From: ECT2AJA-110-A sp035399845
Lineage (GTDB): Bacteria > Planctomycetota > Phycisphaerae > UBA1845 > UTPLA1
DNA length: 64,000 nt
Assembly: GCA_035399845.1 (NCBI GenBank)
Contig: DAOPJV010000022.1
Coordinates: 23,350 to 87,349, forward strand
Reading direction: 5' to 3'
Shown here: positions 53,109-61,987 of the stretch, in pieces
How the letters are laid out: the number at the start of each line of letters is the position of its first letter
Numbering within the stretch: the first letter of the stretch is position 1
Notes under the pieces: model-generated
What the model was told of the DNA's origin: nothing
Databases searched by the model: none
What the model saw: the letters and a program-made list of their open reading frames with translations, nothing else
Translations under genes and position numbers: made by a program

Positions 53109-55094
53109 TCATTGAACCGGATAGGCCGTCAGCCAGCCGGGCACATTCATCGGCGGGTTCTCGTAGGGCGGAATGTCACTCGCATTCGCGGCGTCGCACG
53201 CCTGATCCAGTCCCAGCGTGCACGCGTGACGCAGGAGAATCCGGGCCTTGCGTTCGTCCTGCGGCACGCCCAGGCCCCGATGAAACATGTATGCGAGATA
53301 CCATGCGCTCTCGGCGTCTCTCTGTTTCGTCGCCGCGCCGAGAACAATCGACACGGCGCGCAAGTCGTGATTCACGCCGTCATGCGACAGGACGACGCGC
53401 GCGACGCCCTTGCTCGCATAGAGATTGTCGCCACATCGCTCGTAGTATCGGATGGCCGCCGCAGGGTCGACCGGTCGGCCTCGACCCGTCTCACAGGCCG
53501 CGCCGACGAGATAGCAGCTCAGCGGATCCGCGTTGTCGTCGCATTGCGCCTCCAGCCGATCCAGCGCCCGCGCGACAGCTTCGTCGGATGCCGCCGCCTG
53601 CCGAAACACATGCTGAACGACGACATTCGCACAGCCATTCATGTCACCCATCTCGCAGGCCGTCGCGAAGTACGTCGCGGCCCTCGCCGAGTTCTTCCTG
53701 ACGACTTCGCCTTCCGTTGTTGTGCTGAGTCCGTTGGCGCAGATCCAGCCCAGCTCATTGAACGCCGACGGCCGATGACCGCCTTCCGCGAGCGCCCCCG
53801 CCACCATGACAAGGCTGTGACCGGCGTGCGGCCGGCCCTCCACGATCGCCTTCTTCCAGAAGGAAATCGAATTCCCCTCGTGCGGTCCGTCGATGAAACC
53901 CGTGGCGTACATGCCGGAAAACAGGGCAATCCACACGCCCATGTGCGCGAGGTTCAGTCGCGCCGGCGTCGTCGCGCCTTCCCACCAGCGATTGAGGCGG
54001 CCCGCCAGCCCCGCGCGCGCGAGCCGGTCGAACGCCGGCACAAGCAGGTTGAGAATCGGGACGGGAAGCAGCTTGTCCCAGAACGTCGGAACCTCGTGGT
54101 TATCCAGCATGCGGAACAACAGGATGTAGCCGAGACCGTAGAAACCGCCAAACAGGATCCGCCCGAGGTTTGTTCTCGGCGACGTCGACGGATCCGTGAT
54201 CAGCAGGTGAATGCCGAGGAAAATCGGCGCCGCGACATTGATCGACACGAAGAAGTAGACACCCGTCACGCGCGTGTAGATCAGGTTGGCCACGACGAGA
54301 ACGATCGCCGCCGACAGCGTCATCAGCGTCACGTGAAAGTGATACTGAACGATCAATCCGAGCAGGAAGATGACGAGCAGCATGTGCGGCGTTTCGAAGC
54401 TGGAGGCAATCTCCCTCCCCAGCGTCAGGTCATTCGTCAGCCCGGTCACGATCAGCGCAATCGCGAAAAGCGACTGGCCAAAGACACTGGGATTGAAGAT
54501 GTGCCGTCGGCGCCCTTCATGCCGCCACTGCACGAACTGCTTGCCGAGGGCGCCGAAGGCGACCATCAGGAACTGAAGGTAGAACCAGTCATCCCGGAAC
54601 CAGAGCAGCAGGTTCGTGCTGAAGATAATCGGCAGCGGACCAAAGCCGAGTCGCCAGTTCCAGCCGCGCGTCCATGAGATCACGGCGTCCAGCGAGTAAA
54701 GGAACAACACCTGGGCGACGATCAGCGGCGACGCCTTCAGCACGCTCGGCGCATAGAGCCCCCACCACACCAGAATGCCGAGCTGCACGCACGCCTGCAG
54801 GTAATGGGCCTTGACCGCGAGAAACTCGATCCCGAACGCGCGGCCCTCGCCGCGGCGCTTCAGCCACAGCGCCAACTGCCACACGAGCAGCACGCCGCCG
54901 ACGCCGGCGATCGACGCCGTCAGACGCGCGTTTGAGTAGATCCGGGGACATGCGATCAGCGCGAGCATCGCCAGCGTCATGACAAACGAAGGCGTCGGAA
55001 AGGCGTACGAGCGCACGGCGGGGCCGCTGATCGTCGCGGTCCCGATCGCGGAGCGGGCGTTATCCAGTTCGACAGTAGCGCTGTGCGTCGTCAT
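53109..55094 (-). CDS. NqrB/RnfD-like membrane domain fused to Sel1-like repeats
   Basis: 661 residues. Ten or so membrane helices fill residues 35-400, with the NqrB/RnfD landmarks HIFNPSVFGQSL (about 198-209) and LITDPSTSPRTNLGRILFG (about 298-316). The SGAT-type flavin attachment motif of NqrB/RnfD was not found. From about 420 to 640 follow soluble Sel1-like repeats with many Cys (AWYLAYMFHRGLGVPQDERKAR, CEMGDMNGCA). No other nqr or rnf gene is nearby, so it is a stand-alone relative. Electron transport is possible but not shown. Confidence 0.8.
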   Translation of the reverse strand: MTTHSATVELDNARSAIGTATISGPAVRSYAFPTPSFVMTLAMLALIACPRIYSNARLTASIAGVGGVLLVWQLALWLKRRGEGRAFGIEFLAVKAHYLQACVQLGILVWWGLYAPSVLKASPLIVAQVLFLYSLDAVISWTRGWNWRLGFGPLPIIFSTNLLLWFRDDWFYLQFLMVAFGALGKQFVQWRHEGRRRHIFNPSVFGQSLFAIALIVTGLTNDLTLGREIASSFETPHMLLVIFLLGLIVQYHFHVTLMTLSAAIVLVVANLIYTRVTGVYFFVSINVAAPIFLGIHLLITDPSTSPRTNLGRILFGGFYGLGYILLFRMLDNHEVPTFWDKLLPVPILNLLVPAFDRLARAGLAGRLNRWWEGATTPARLNLAHMGVWIALFSGMYATGFIDGPHEGNSISFWKKAIVEGRPHAGHSLVMVAGALAEGGHRPSAFNELGWICANGLSTTTEGEVVRKNSARAATYFATACEMGDMNGCANVVVQHVFRQAAASDEAVARALDRLEAQCDDNADPLSCYLVGAACETGRGRPVDPAAAIRYYERCGDNLYASKGVARVVLSHDGVNHDLRAVSIVLGAATKQRDAESAWYLAYMFHRGLGVPQDERKARILLRHACTLGLDQACDAANASDIPPYENPPMNVPGWLTAYPVQ

Positions 55095-55142
55095 GCGTTC
55101 ACGGGCGAATTCATCCAGCCGAAGCGGGAAACGCCCATTGTA

Positions 55143-55550
55143 TCACATGGGCGCCAGGTCCGGTGGCGTGAACTCGCGTCGGGCGGTCTCAGACGCGAGC
55201 GTGGACGGCGCGTAGTGGCGATCGAAGAGGGCCTTCGGAGGGCCGACGAGATCGGGATTCCGGCCGGCGAACTCCGCCCAGGAGGCGCCGGGCGCCGCCG
55301 CCATGCGATGATGAATCAGCCGCACGAAAAAGACCGTGATCGTCTCGTGGTATTTCTCCGGGGCGCCGACAGACGTCACGATGCGCAGGAGTCCCTCGCG
55401 GAGACGTTCGATCGTCTCGTCGAGCGACGACTGTCGAAGCATCGCCCATGTCAGCATGACGTGCTCGCGATGATGAAATGCGGCCGGATCGAGCTTCATC
55501 GTCTCGAAGTCGCGAATGAGATCAGTCTGTGCGGATTCGTCGAACGTCAT
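55143..55550 (-). CDS. Small His-containing soluble protein
   Basis: 135 residues, no signal. It contains FHHREHVMLTWAMLRQ near residue 25 and TVFFVRLIHHRMA near residue 75, a pair of His-rich helices that could hold a metal. Proteins of this 'FHHxxHxxLxW' kind are common hypotheticals in bacteria; no function is known to me. It ends 48 bases before the NqrB-like gene on the same strand. Confidence 0.75.
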   Translation of the reverse strand: MTFDESAQTDLIRDFETMKLDPAAFHHREHVMLTWAMLRQSSLDETIERLREGLLRIVTSVGAPEKYHETITVFFVRLIHHRMAAAPGASWAEFAGRNPDLVGPPKALFDRHYAPSTLASETARREFTPPDLAPM

Positions 55551-55615
55551 CGACGACGACTATAGCCGGATCCGCCTCGCATAACAGGGCGCCGTCGCAT
55601 GGGTTGGGGGCCAGA

Positions 55616-55954
55616 TCATACTTCCAGCGCAATCAGAAGCGCAGCGATCCCGACAATCGACAGCCCAATCCCCGTCGCCACGATCGAGAGCACATAGGCC
55701 AGTTCCGACCATCGCTGCGCCCCGTCAATGTCCTTCCCGGCGAGCTTGAGCGTTACGGCGTATGAGCACAGCAGCGCAATGACGCCGACGGGAAGCATCA
55801 GACACGTCGCGATGATCGCGAATCGGCGATGCGTGCGGACGACACGCGCCGCAGGTGTCAGCGCGTCCAGGTCCGGTGGCGATGTCGGAGGCGTCCTGGG
55901 CGCCTCATCGGCGGTTGTCGTCAGGATTCTCTCCGGCTCAGCCTCGGCGTTCAT
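55616..55954 (-). CDS. Small two-helix membrane protein
   Basis: 112 residues from the ATG at 55954, which has GGAGGG eight bases ahead. A Pro/Thr/Asp-rich cytoplasmic start (to about 42) is followed by two membrane helices (about 47-67 and 84-110) with no tail. Unknown function. Confidence 0.6.
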   Translation of the reverse strand: MNAEAEPERILTTTADEAPRTPPTSPPDLDALTPAARVVRTHRRFAIIATCLMLPVGVIALLCSYAVTLKLAGKDIDGAQRWSELAYVLSIVATGIGLSIVGIAALLIALEV

Positions 55955-56350
55955 GCCGCAACCCTCCAACGCTTCCGGCGCGATTGGCGCCGCATAACCA
56001 CTCAGGCGACCTGGGGCCGCGTCAGTTACGGAAATGGAAATGGCCATACCACTGAGCGCCCGATTTGCCGACGTCTCGTCGAACCTCACCCCGTGACGAC
56101 GGACAAATCGGAGTGCGCCATCAATTGCGACGTTTCGTCAGGCCTTTTTTCATTGACGCTCGGCCGGCGATACGAATACGGTTGGACCGTCGCCGGTCTG
56201 GAATCCTGTCACGCATCGAAGATCCACAAACCCAACGCACAATCGATTCGAGTGAATCAGCGTGTGCGAGCCCGACTGTCGCGTCTGTGCGATGGCGACG
56301 CGAATTGCCTGAAGACCCGCCGCTTCACGCCGGCGATGAGAGGAATTGCA
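55955..56350. other. Divergent intergenic region
   Basis: 396 bases between the two-helix membrane gene and the metalloprotease gene. The metalloprotease reading frame is open through it, but the codons before 56351 are not protein-like, and AGAGGA marks the true start. Promoters were not identified. Confidence 0.45.
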
Positions 56351-57343
56351 ATGAACATCAAGGCAGCCCTGAGCTGGATCGCTCTCGTCGCATTGATGAC
56401 GACAGCGCGCACAGCGACGGCCGAGGTCACAATCGTGTTTACCTTCTTCGACGTCACGACGGCGACGGGGCGCGGCTTCGACGATCCGGTTCTCGGCGCC
56501 GAGCGGCGCGCCGCCCTGGAGGCCGTCGGCGCGGAGATCGGGGGGCGCATCGGCCAGACAGCCACGATTGAAATCGGCGTCGCCCCGTCAGAGACGGACG
56601 GGACAGGCCCGATCGGCGTCGGCGCCGCGACGTTTCTGGATACGACGCCCGGCGTGCGCGACGGCGAAGTCTACCGCCGCATCGTACTGGGCGAACCCGA
56701 CACGGACGCGGGGCTTGACGCCGGCATCGTGTTTGACTTCGGGTATGACGTGTCGCTGTCGGGAACACCCGCGCCCGGCGTCGCCTGCTTCCGCGACGTG
56801 GCCCGGCACGAACTGACACACGTCCTCGGTTATGGCAGCTTCATCAAGGCGGACGGCACGGGCTTCAACGAAACGGCGCCCGACATGTACACGCGGTTCG
56901 ACGCGATGCTCGAAACGGATTCCGGCGACGGTGAAGGACTGCCCGTCATCGACTCGGACGGCAATCTGCTGCTGGACGCCTCCACCTTCGCCGCGGCGCA
57001 CGGGATCGGCCTTGTGTTCGACGGAACCGCCTCGCGCGCCGCCAACAGTGGCCTGCCGATTAAGACATTCGGTAGCGATCCGACACACAGCGCCGCAATG
57101 TCGGACGTGATGTTTCCGTCGCCCGCCGTGGGTACGATGCGCGCCGACTGGACCGACAAGGATGTCGCCATCCTGAAGGACCTCGGCTACGACATCGTCG
57201 ACGCGACGACGACGCCGATCGACATGACGACGACCGGCGATTGCGGCGCGTGCGGCGCGGCGGGAACACCGGCCCTGGGCGCCCTCACGCTCGGTCTCTT
57301 CGCGATGCGACGAACGACGCGCCCTCGACGGCGCCCTCGATAG
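56351..57343 (+). CDS. Exported zinc metalloprotease-like protein with Cys/Gly C-terminal anchor
   Basis: 330 residues from the ATG at 56351. Signal peptide to about residue 24. The zincin motif HELTHVLGYGSF (HExxH at 153-157) is preceded by a Cys-containing ACFRDVAR. The rest is beta-rich with Asp/Gly stretches. The end has CGACGAAGTPALGALTLGLF followed by an Arg-rich tail, a Cys-Gly plus helix plus basic cluster of the kind used as a C-terminal sorting signal (MYXO-CTERM-like). The third zinc ligand cannot be fixed from the sequence alone. Confidence 0.82.
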   Translation: MNIKAALSWIALVALMTTARTATAEVTIVFTFFDVTTATGRGFDDPVLGAERRAALEAVGAEIGGRIGQTATIEIGVAPSETDGTGPIGVGAATFLDTTPGVRDGEVYRRIVLGEPDTDAGLDAGIVFDFGYDVSLSGTPAPGVACFRDVARHELTHVLGYGSFIKADGTGFNETAPDMYTRFDAMLETDSGDGEGLPVIDSDGNLLLDASTFAAAHGIGLVFDGTASRAANSGLPIKTFGSDPTHSAAMSDVMFPSPAVGTMRADWTDKDVAILKDLGYDIVDATTTPIDMTTTGDCGACGAAGTPALGALTLGLFAMRRTTRPRRRPR

Positions 57344-57723
57344 CCGGCGCTCGACGTATCAGCACATCCCGCAAATCCCGGATGTCTCCCGGTAATCGGG
57401 GACGGCGCAATATGGCCCGCCATTTCAAAGGGCGGATTCGTGAGGATCCCCCACCCGCGTCGCCGTCCCGCCGGTACGGGAACGTTTCATCGACAATCGC
57501 CGATCCCCCCGATCAATCGTGGGCATTCTCACTCGATCCTTCCGGGATCGCTCACGAACCACAGTGTCGTGTCAATACGGCGCAACCCGACATTCCGAAG
57601 CCGGCAAGACGCCTCGATCGACTTTCGTGGATTGGGTCGGCGCCTTTGGCCTTGAACGACGCCGCCTCTGACGGGAAACTAGCGGGCGCGCACGTTTCGG
57701 ACAACGCAACAAGGAGGACTGTG
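57344..57723. other. Intergenic region
   Basis: 380 bases between the metalloprotease and a small lipoprotein, both rightward. Neither a clear terminator nor a promoter was found; frames here do not look coding. Confidence 0.45.
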
Positions 57724-58134
57724 ATGCGCACCACATGGATAGTATTGATCGGCCTGCTCCTGGCGGCGGGATGCTCGGACGGTTCGTCGGGATTCAAGCA
57801 GCATCCGGCGGCGGCGAAGACCATCGTCGAGATTCGCGGGATGACCTATCCCGATACCTCCGCCGGCGATCGGCCGCCTCAGACGTTCGTCAACACGAAT
57901 GAAGACGACATCAAACGCTTCGAGCAGTGGCTGCGCGCCCATCGCAGCGCATGGCAAACGCAGGCCGGTCCTCCGCCGGATCGCCGCCCCGCGGCCGCCT
58001 GCTCAATCATCTACGGGGATGGCCGCCGCCTCGATTTTGCCATCGACGACATGGCCCTCGTCAGCGGCGATCAGAAGCTCTCCCTGAGTGATACGGACTA
58101 CCAGTTCGTCAAACAGATCTGCATGAAGCGCTGA
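57724..58134 (+). CDS. Small lipoprotein
   Basis: 136 residues from the ATG at 57724, preceded by a strong AAGGAGG. Lipobox LLAAGC with Cys at about 17. The rest is a compact domain (VEIRGMTYPDT, ACSIIYGDGRRLDFAIDDMAL) with no recognised family. It looks like a small YdgA/inhibitor-type periplasmic domain only in size. Confidence 0.8.
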   Translation: MRTTWIVLIGLLLAAGCSDGSSGFKQHPAAAKTIVEIRGMTYPDTSAGDRPPQTFVNTNEDDIKRFEQWLRAHRSAWQTQAGPPPDRRPAAACSIIYGDGRRLDFAIDDMALVSGDQKLSLSDTDYQFVKQICMKR

Positions 58135-58146
58135 GAAACCGATCGT

Positions 58147-58179
58147 CGCGCCGCCTCGTCCAGGTGTCGTGGCGGCGCG
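58147..58179. terminator. Bidirectional terminator hairpin between convergent genes
   Basis: CGCGCCGCC (58147-58155) pairs with GGCGGCGCG (58171-58179), nine perfect base pairs around a 15-base loop. The hairpin lies between the stop of the lipoprotein (58134) and that of the convergent hydrolase (58195). T-runs are poor on both sides. Confidence 0.6.
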
Positions 58180-58194
58180 GTCTTCATCGCTCAC

Positions 58195-59037
58195 TCACTC
58201 GCCAACGTCGCCCGGCGGCGCCGTACGGCCGGCGTTGTCGGATCGACTCAGCGTTACCTCCGCCGGGTGATCGGCTGTCGTCGCCACGAGTGGCGCGAGA
58301 ATCTCACGCGACCAGCCCCGCGCGAGGCAACCCAGATGGCCGCCGTAATGGCCCAGCCTTCGCCAGTCGCTTGTCCAGCCCAGTTGCTGAAGCCTTGGTC
58401 GTTCGAGCAGCGCCCCCTTTGCGTCGACAAACCCGCTGTGACCCGCGGAGATCGTCTTGACGCGATCGATCGTGCCGAACACGCTCGTCCCGGCGCCGAC
58501 AATGGCGTCACTCCTGCTGTAAATGTTGATCAGTTCGTCGCGACAGCGCGGCAGGACGCGGTCGATGTCGTATCGACTGTCAATCGCCGCTGCGATGAGG
58601 ATCGCCCGGTCAACCTGCGTCTCCTTCGACAGCGCTTCCAGCGTCAGAATCGCCAGACCGCCGCCGCCTGAATAGCCGATCAGTGTCAACGGCGCTTCCG
58701 GCCGACGGCGTCGATACTCCTCGATCTTCCGCGCGATGGCGTCGGCGCGCTTTCGGTTCTTCTCGATGCCGACCAGATTGGCCATGCTGGACAGCGGCGG
58801 AGAACCCCACGGAATAATCTCGATCGCCTGCTCGACGCCCGCGTCGCGCAGACCGTGATAGGCGCCCTCCAGCTGCCACGCGTTCCCCTCGATGCCGGGC
58901 AGGAGGATGACGCAGCCGCGATCGAGCTGGGCGTCCGTCACATCCGGCGCCTGGAAACAGCCGCAGGCGGAACACGCCAGCGCCAGCAATGTCGATTGTC
59001 GCAGCCTCTCCGTGATCGAACGAATGATTGGCTTCAT
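58195..59037 (-). CDS. Lipoprotein-type alpha/beta hydrolase
   Basis: 280 residues from the ATG at 59037, which overlaps the stop of the TfoX-like gene (ATGA). The N-terminus has a signal with a possible lipobox LALAC (Cys about 22). The hydrolase core shows VILLPGIEGNAWQLEG and the nucleophile elbow LIGYSGGGGLAIL. An acid may lie in SRSDAIVG and a His in GHSGF or RLGHYGGH. Probably anchored in the periplasm; substrate unknown. Confidence 0.82.
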   Translation of the reverse strand: MKPIIRSITERLRQSTLLALACSACGCFQAPDVTDAQLDRGCVILLPGIEGNAWQLEGAYHGLRDAGVEQAIEIIPWGSPPLSSMANLVGIEKNRKRADAIARKIEEYRRRRPEAPLTLIGYSGGGGLAILTLEALSKETQVDRAILIAAAIDSRYDIDRVLPRCRDELINIYSRSDAIVGAGTSVFGTIDRVKTISAGHSGFVDAKGALLERPRLQQLGWTSDWRRLGHYGGHLGCLARGWSREILAPLVATTADHPAEVTLSRSDNAGRTAPPGDVGE

Positions 59038-59402
59038 TTCTTTTTCGTCCCTGTCTTGCCCGAGCCCGACGCCGCTTTCTTCGGCAATGTCCTGACGAAC
59101 GTCGTTGCCCGATCGATCCAGAACCGCAGCGCGTCGTCTGATTCGACGGCCTCTGCGCTGACGTACACCATGGACTTCAGCGGCTTGCCGGTGAAATCCA
59201 TCGGACGCGTCCCGGGCTCGCACAGCGCCTCGGCGACGCCCTCGTCTCCCAGGCGAAGCATCAGGTCATCGCCCACGATTCCACACGCCATGTTCCCGTG
59301 AAGCAGGAAGGCGAGACCGCCGAACATTTTCTTCTCGCCGATCCCTCGCCGGCGCGCGAGCACACGCCGCATGCGGCCCGCAAGCGCTTCGCTGTACGCC
59401 AT
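59034..59402 (-). CDS. TfoX N-terminal domain protein
   Basis: 122 residues, only the TfoX-N domain: IGEKKMFGGLAFLLHGNMACGIVGDDLMLRLG, then GTRPMDFTGKPLKSMVYV and a final helix with a Lys-rich tail. In competence regulators this domain is joined to a TfoX-C domain, absent here. Stand-alone forms are common and of unknown function. Start-stop coupled to the lipoprotein hydrolase. Confidence 0.9.
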   Translation of the reverse strand: MAYSEALAGRMRRVLARRRGIGEKKMFGGLAFLLHGNMACGIVGDDLMLRLGDEGVAEALCEPGTRPMDFTGKPLKSMVYVSAEAVESDDALRFWIDRATTFVRTLPKKAASGSGKTGTKKK

Positions 59403-59511
59403 GACGAATCTCCCTCAGGTCCGCGAATCCGGCCCATTCGGCCCTGCGGGCCATCATAGCGGAAGCGGCGCCCCTCCGCGCCGACGCCCCCCTTGGGGCC
59501 AAGCCTCACGT

Positions 59512-59538
59512 GGAAAAGTGAAGAATTTTTCACTTTCC
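59512..59538. other. Imperfect A/T-rich inverted repeat
   Basis: GGAAAAGTGAA and TTCACTTTCC pair with one bulged A around a short loop, in the divergent region between the TfoX-like and peroxidase genes. Its position suits an operator more than a terminator. Confidence 0.4.
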
Positions 59539-59683
59539 CGCAATACCCGACATCGGCCTCTCGTTTGGGACGTGAAGATTCGGAACCCGACGCAGCGCTG
59601 ACGACAGCCACCCACGTCGCTCGCTGCGCCGACGCGTTCCGGCGAGCGACACACAGAGTTCCAGGGATGAGGGAGATTCAGAG

Positions 59684-61510
59684 ATGAAACCACGGACGCA
59701 TTGCGCGCTCATCGCGTGCCTGTTGGGATTGTTAACGGCCACTCGCATCGCCCAGGCGCAGCCGGGGCCCCCGCCGCCGCCACCGCCGCTTCCGCCGGCG
59801 CCCGTTCCCGCGGAGAACCCCATCACGGAGCCCAAGCGCGTCCTCGGCAAAATCCTCTTCTGGGACGAGCAGCTCTCCAGCGACAACACGATCTCCTGCG
59901 GCTCCTGCCACAAGCCCGCGTTCGGCGGCACGGATCCCCGCATCGCCATCAATCCGGGCCTGGACGGTCTGATCAACACGCCGGATGACAAACGATCCAG
60001 CCCCGGCGTCATTCACTGCGACGAGGACGAGAAGTTCCTCATCGACGACGTCTTCGGTCTCAACCGACAAATCACGCCGCGCGCCGCGAACCCCGCCATC
60101 ATGGCGATGTACGCGCCGAATCTCTTCTGGGATGGCCGAGCCACGTCGGAGTTCACGGATCCGCAGACGGGGCTCGTCAGCATCGCCAGCGGTGGCGCCC
60201 TGGAAAGCCAGGCGGTCGGACCGATCGTCAGCAGCGTCGAGATGGGTCACGAAGCGCGCGACTGGACGCAGGTCGCGAACAAACTCAGTGTGGTCCAGCC
60301 GATGATTCTGGCCGGAGATATCCCGGCGGACATGGCCGCGGCCCTGACCGCGAATCCCAGTTATCCCGAGTTGTTTGAGGCCGCCTTCGGCGACACGAAC
60401 ATCAACGCCGAGCGCATCGCCTTCGCCATCGCGACCTATGAACGCACCCTCGTGGCAAACCAGACGCCGTTCGATCTCTTCCTGGCCGGCGACCAGAACG
60501 CCATGACGCCGCAGCAGGTTCAGGGCTGGAATGCGCTTCGACCCGCGCCCTGCCTGATCTGCCACACGCCGCCGCTTTTCTCCGACAACAGCTTCCGCAA
60601 CATCGGCCTGCGACCGCTGGAGGAAGATACCGGCCGGCAGGAGTTCACCGGCGATCCCGTCCAGCGCGGCCAGTTCAAAGTGCCGACGCTGCGCAACGTG
60701 GGCCTGAAAACGACGTTCATGCACAACGGCCAGTTCAACACGCTGCCGCAGGTCATCGGCTTCTACGCCAATCCGGCGGTGCAGTTCCCGAACAACAAGT
60801 CGCCCATCCTGCCCGTGGCCCTGCCGCCGCAGATCGTGCCGGATGTCGTCGAGTTCATCACCAACGGTCTGACCGACCCGCGCGTTGCGAATGAGACGTT
60901 CCCGTTCGATCGTCCCAACCTGTACTCGGATCGCCCCGCCCCGAATCCGTCGCTCGTCAGCGAAGGCGTCGCCGGCTCGGGCGGCGAGACGCCGCAGATG
61001 ATCGCCGTGAGCCCGCCGAACCTGCTGAACCTCGATTTCAAGGTCGGCGTGATGAACGCCCTCGGCGGCGCCCAGGCCCTCGTCGCGATCTCTGAGGTTC
61101 CGCCCGTCGATGGCGAACTGATCGACGCCACGCTCGACGGCCCCGTCACGCTCGAAGGCGTCGGCGCGGGTGAGGGCTATGGCACCTACAAGTGGCCCAT
61201 CGATGAACTGGCGATCGCGTCGTGCGATATCTACCTGCAGTGGCGCATCACGGATCCGGCGGCGCCGGGCGGCGTCGCCCTCTCGCCGGTCGCGCACCTG
61301 CGGATGATCCCGTACCTCTGTGGCGGTGACATGAACTGCGACGGCGCCGTCAACGGTGACGACATTGCCGGCTTCGTCCAGGCAATGATCGATCCGGCGG
61401 AATACATGTTGCAGCATCCCGACTGCAGTCCGTCGCGCGGCGACATGAACGACGACCAGGTCATCAACATGACCGACGCGAATCTGTTCATCGCCGCCAT
61501 GATGGACTGA
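59684..61510 (+). CDS. Exported di-haem cytochrome c peroxidase family protein with dockerin-like tail
   Basis: 608 residues. Signal peptide to about 25, then a polyproline stretch. Two c-type haem motifs: CGSCH (72-76) and CLICH (290-294). FMHNGQFNTLPQVIGFY and KVPTLRNVGLKTTF are characteristic of the CcpA/MauG family, which reduces peroxide or oxidises proteins in the periplasm. About 110 residues of beta domain (about 430-540) precede two EF-hand loops (GDMNCDGAVNGDD, GDMNDDQVINMTD). Followed by two hairpins. Probably partners functionally with the next gene. Confidence 0.93.
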   Translation: MKPRTHCALIACLLGLLTATRIAQAQPGPPPPPPPLPPAPVPAENPITEPKRVLGKILFWDEQLSSDNTISCGSCHKPAFGGTDPRIAINPGLDGLINTPDDKRSSPGVIHCDEDEKFLIDDVFGLNRQITPRAANPAIMAMYAPNLFWDGRATSEFTDPQTGLVSIASGGALESQAVGPIVSSVEMGHEARDWTQVANKLSVVQPMILAGDIPADMAAALTANPSYPELFEAAFGDTNINAERIAFAIATYERTLVANQTPFDLFLAGDQNAMTPQQVQGWNALRPAPCLICHTPPLFSDNSFRNIGLRPLEEDTGRQEFTGDPVQRGQFKVPTLRNVGLKTTFMHNGQFNTLPQVIGFYANPAVQFPNNKSPILPVALPPQIVPDVVEFITNGLTDPRVANETFPFDRPNLYSDRPAPNPSLVSEGVAGSGGETPQMIAVSPPNLLNLDFKVGVMNALGGAQALVAISEVPPVDGELIDATLDGPVTLEGVGAGEGYGTYKWPIDELAIASCDIYLQWRITDPAAPGGVALSPVAHLRMIPYLCGGDMNCDGAVNGDDIAGFVQAMIDPAEYMLQHPDCSPSRGDMNDDQVINMTDANLFIAAMMD

Positions 61511-61987
61511 GAGTGATAGAGCACTCGGGGAAACGCTCTATCTCGACCCTGCACAACCACCCGACGATCGGAGCCCCACGGCTCCTGAGCGGCGGGTGGT
61601 TGTTGCGTTCCTTTGATGCCATTCGATTGGCACTCCGACACTGAAAAACAAATCACGACAGTCGTTGACTTCGTCGCGTCGCCTTCGAAGAATCGGACGA
61701 TGATTGCATCAATGCCACAATTGTGGCGCCCGGATGCAATCACACCCGCCCGACCGGCGTTCAATGGGAGACACCTGCAACGCCGATCGCGAACCTCGCC
61801 CGACGACAAGGAGCAGGACAATGCCCAAGTGACTTCGACGCCCGATGACGAGAACCCACCCGCGCACTGAATGCGCCCCACCTGAGTTCGCTTCCCGCAC
61901 ACCCGCGAACGATTCGACGCGAAGGTCCTTCAGCAGAACCCACCCCGGCCGCAACGGCCGACACTCCGGGAAGGAGACAGAGGAGCC
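61511..61987. other. Intergenic region between two peroxidase genes
   Basis: 477 bases. The first 93 hold two hairpins (next entry). The remainder should carry the promoter of the second peroxidase, not identified. A short open frame at 61613-61870 lacks a ribosome-binding site and is not believed. Confidence 0.5.
61515..61603 (+). terminator. Tandem terminator hairpins after the di-haem peroxidase
   Basis: The first is GATAGAGC (61515-61522) with GCTCTATC (61535-61542). The second is ACAACCACCCG (61553-61563) with CGGGTGGTTGT (61593-61603), an 11-bp stem that encloses GGAGCC/GGCTCC. T-rich sequence follows (TGCGTTCCTTTG). Confidence 0.75.

Noticed and set aside
53040..54677. 545-codon plus-strand frame opposite the NqrB-like gene
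   Set aside because: Arg/Gln/Asp-rich shadow without any domain; the opposite strand has membrane helices and family motifs.
59732..61417. 561-codon minus-strand frame opposite the di-haem peroxidase
   Set aside because: Antisense shadow; the plus-strand frame has both CxxCH motifs and dockerin-like loops.
33315..61510. A cellulosome-like system based on the dockerin-like proteins
   Set aside because: No cohesin, scaffoldin or glycoside hydrolase is in the window; such EF-hand pairs are widespread in planctomycete exported proteins.
61613..61870. 85-codon plus-strand frame between the peroxidases
   Set aside because: No ribosome-binding site, low-complexity polar end, no similarity to anything recognised.
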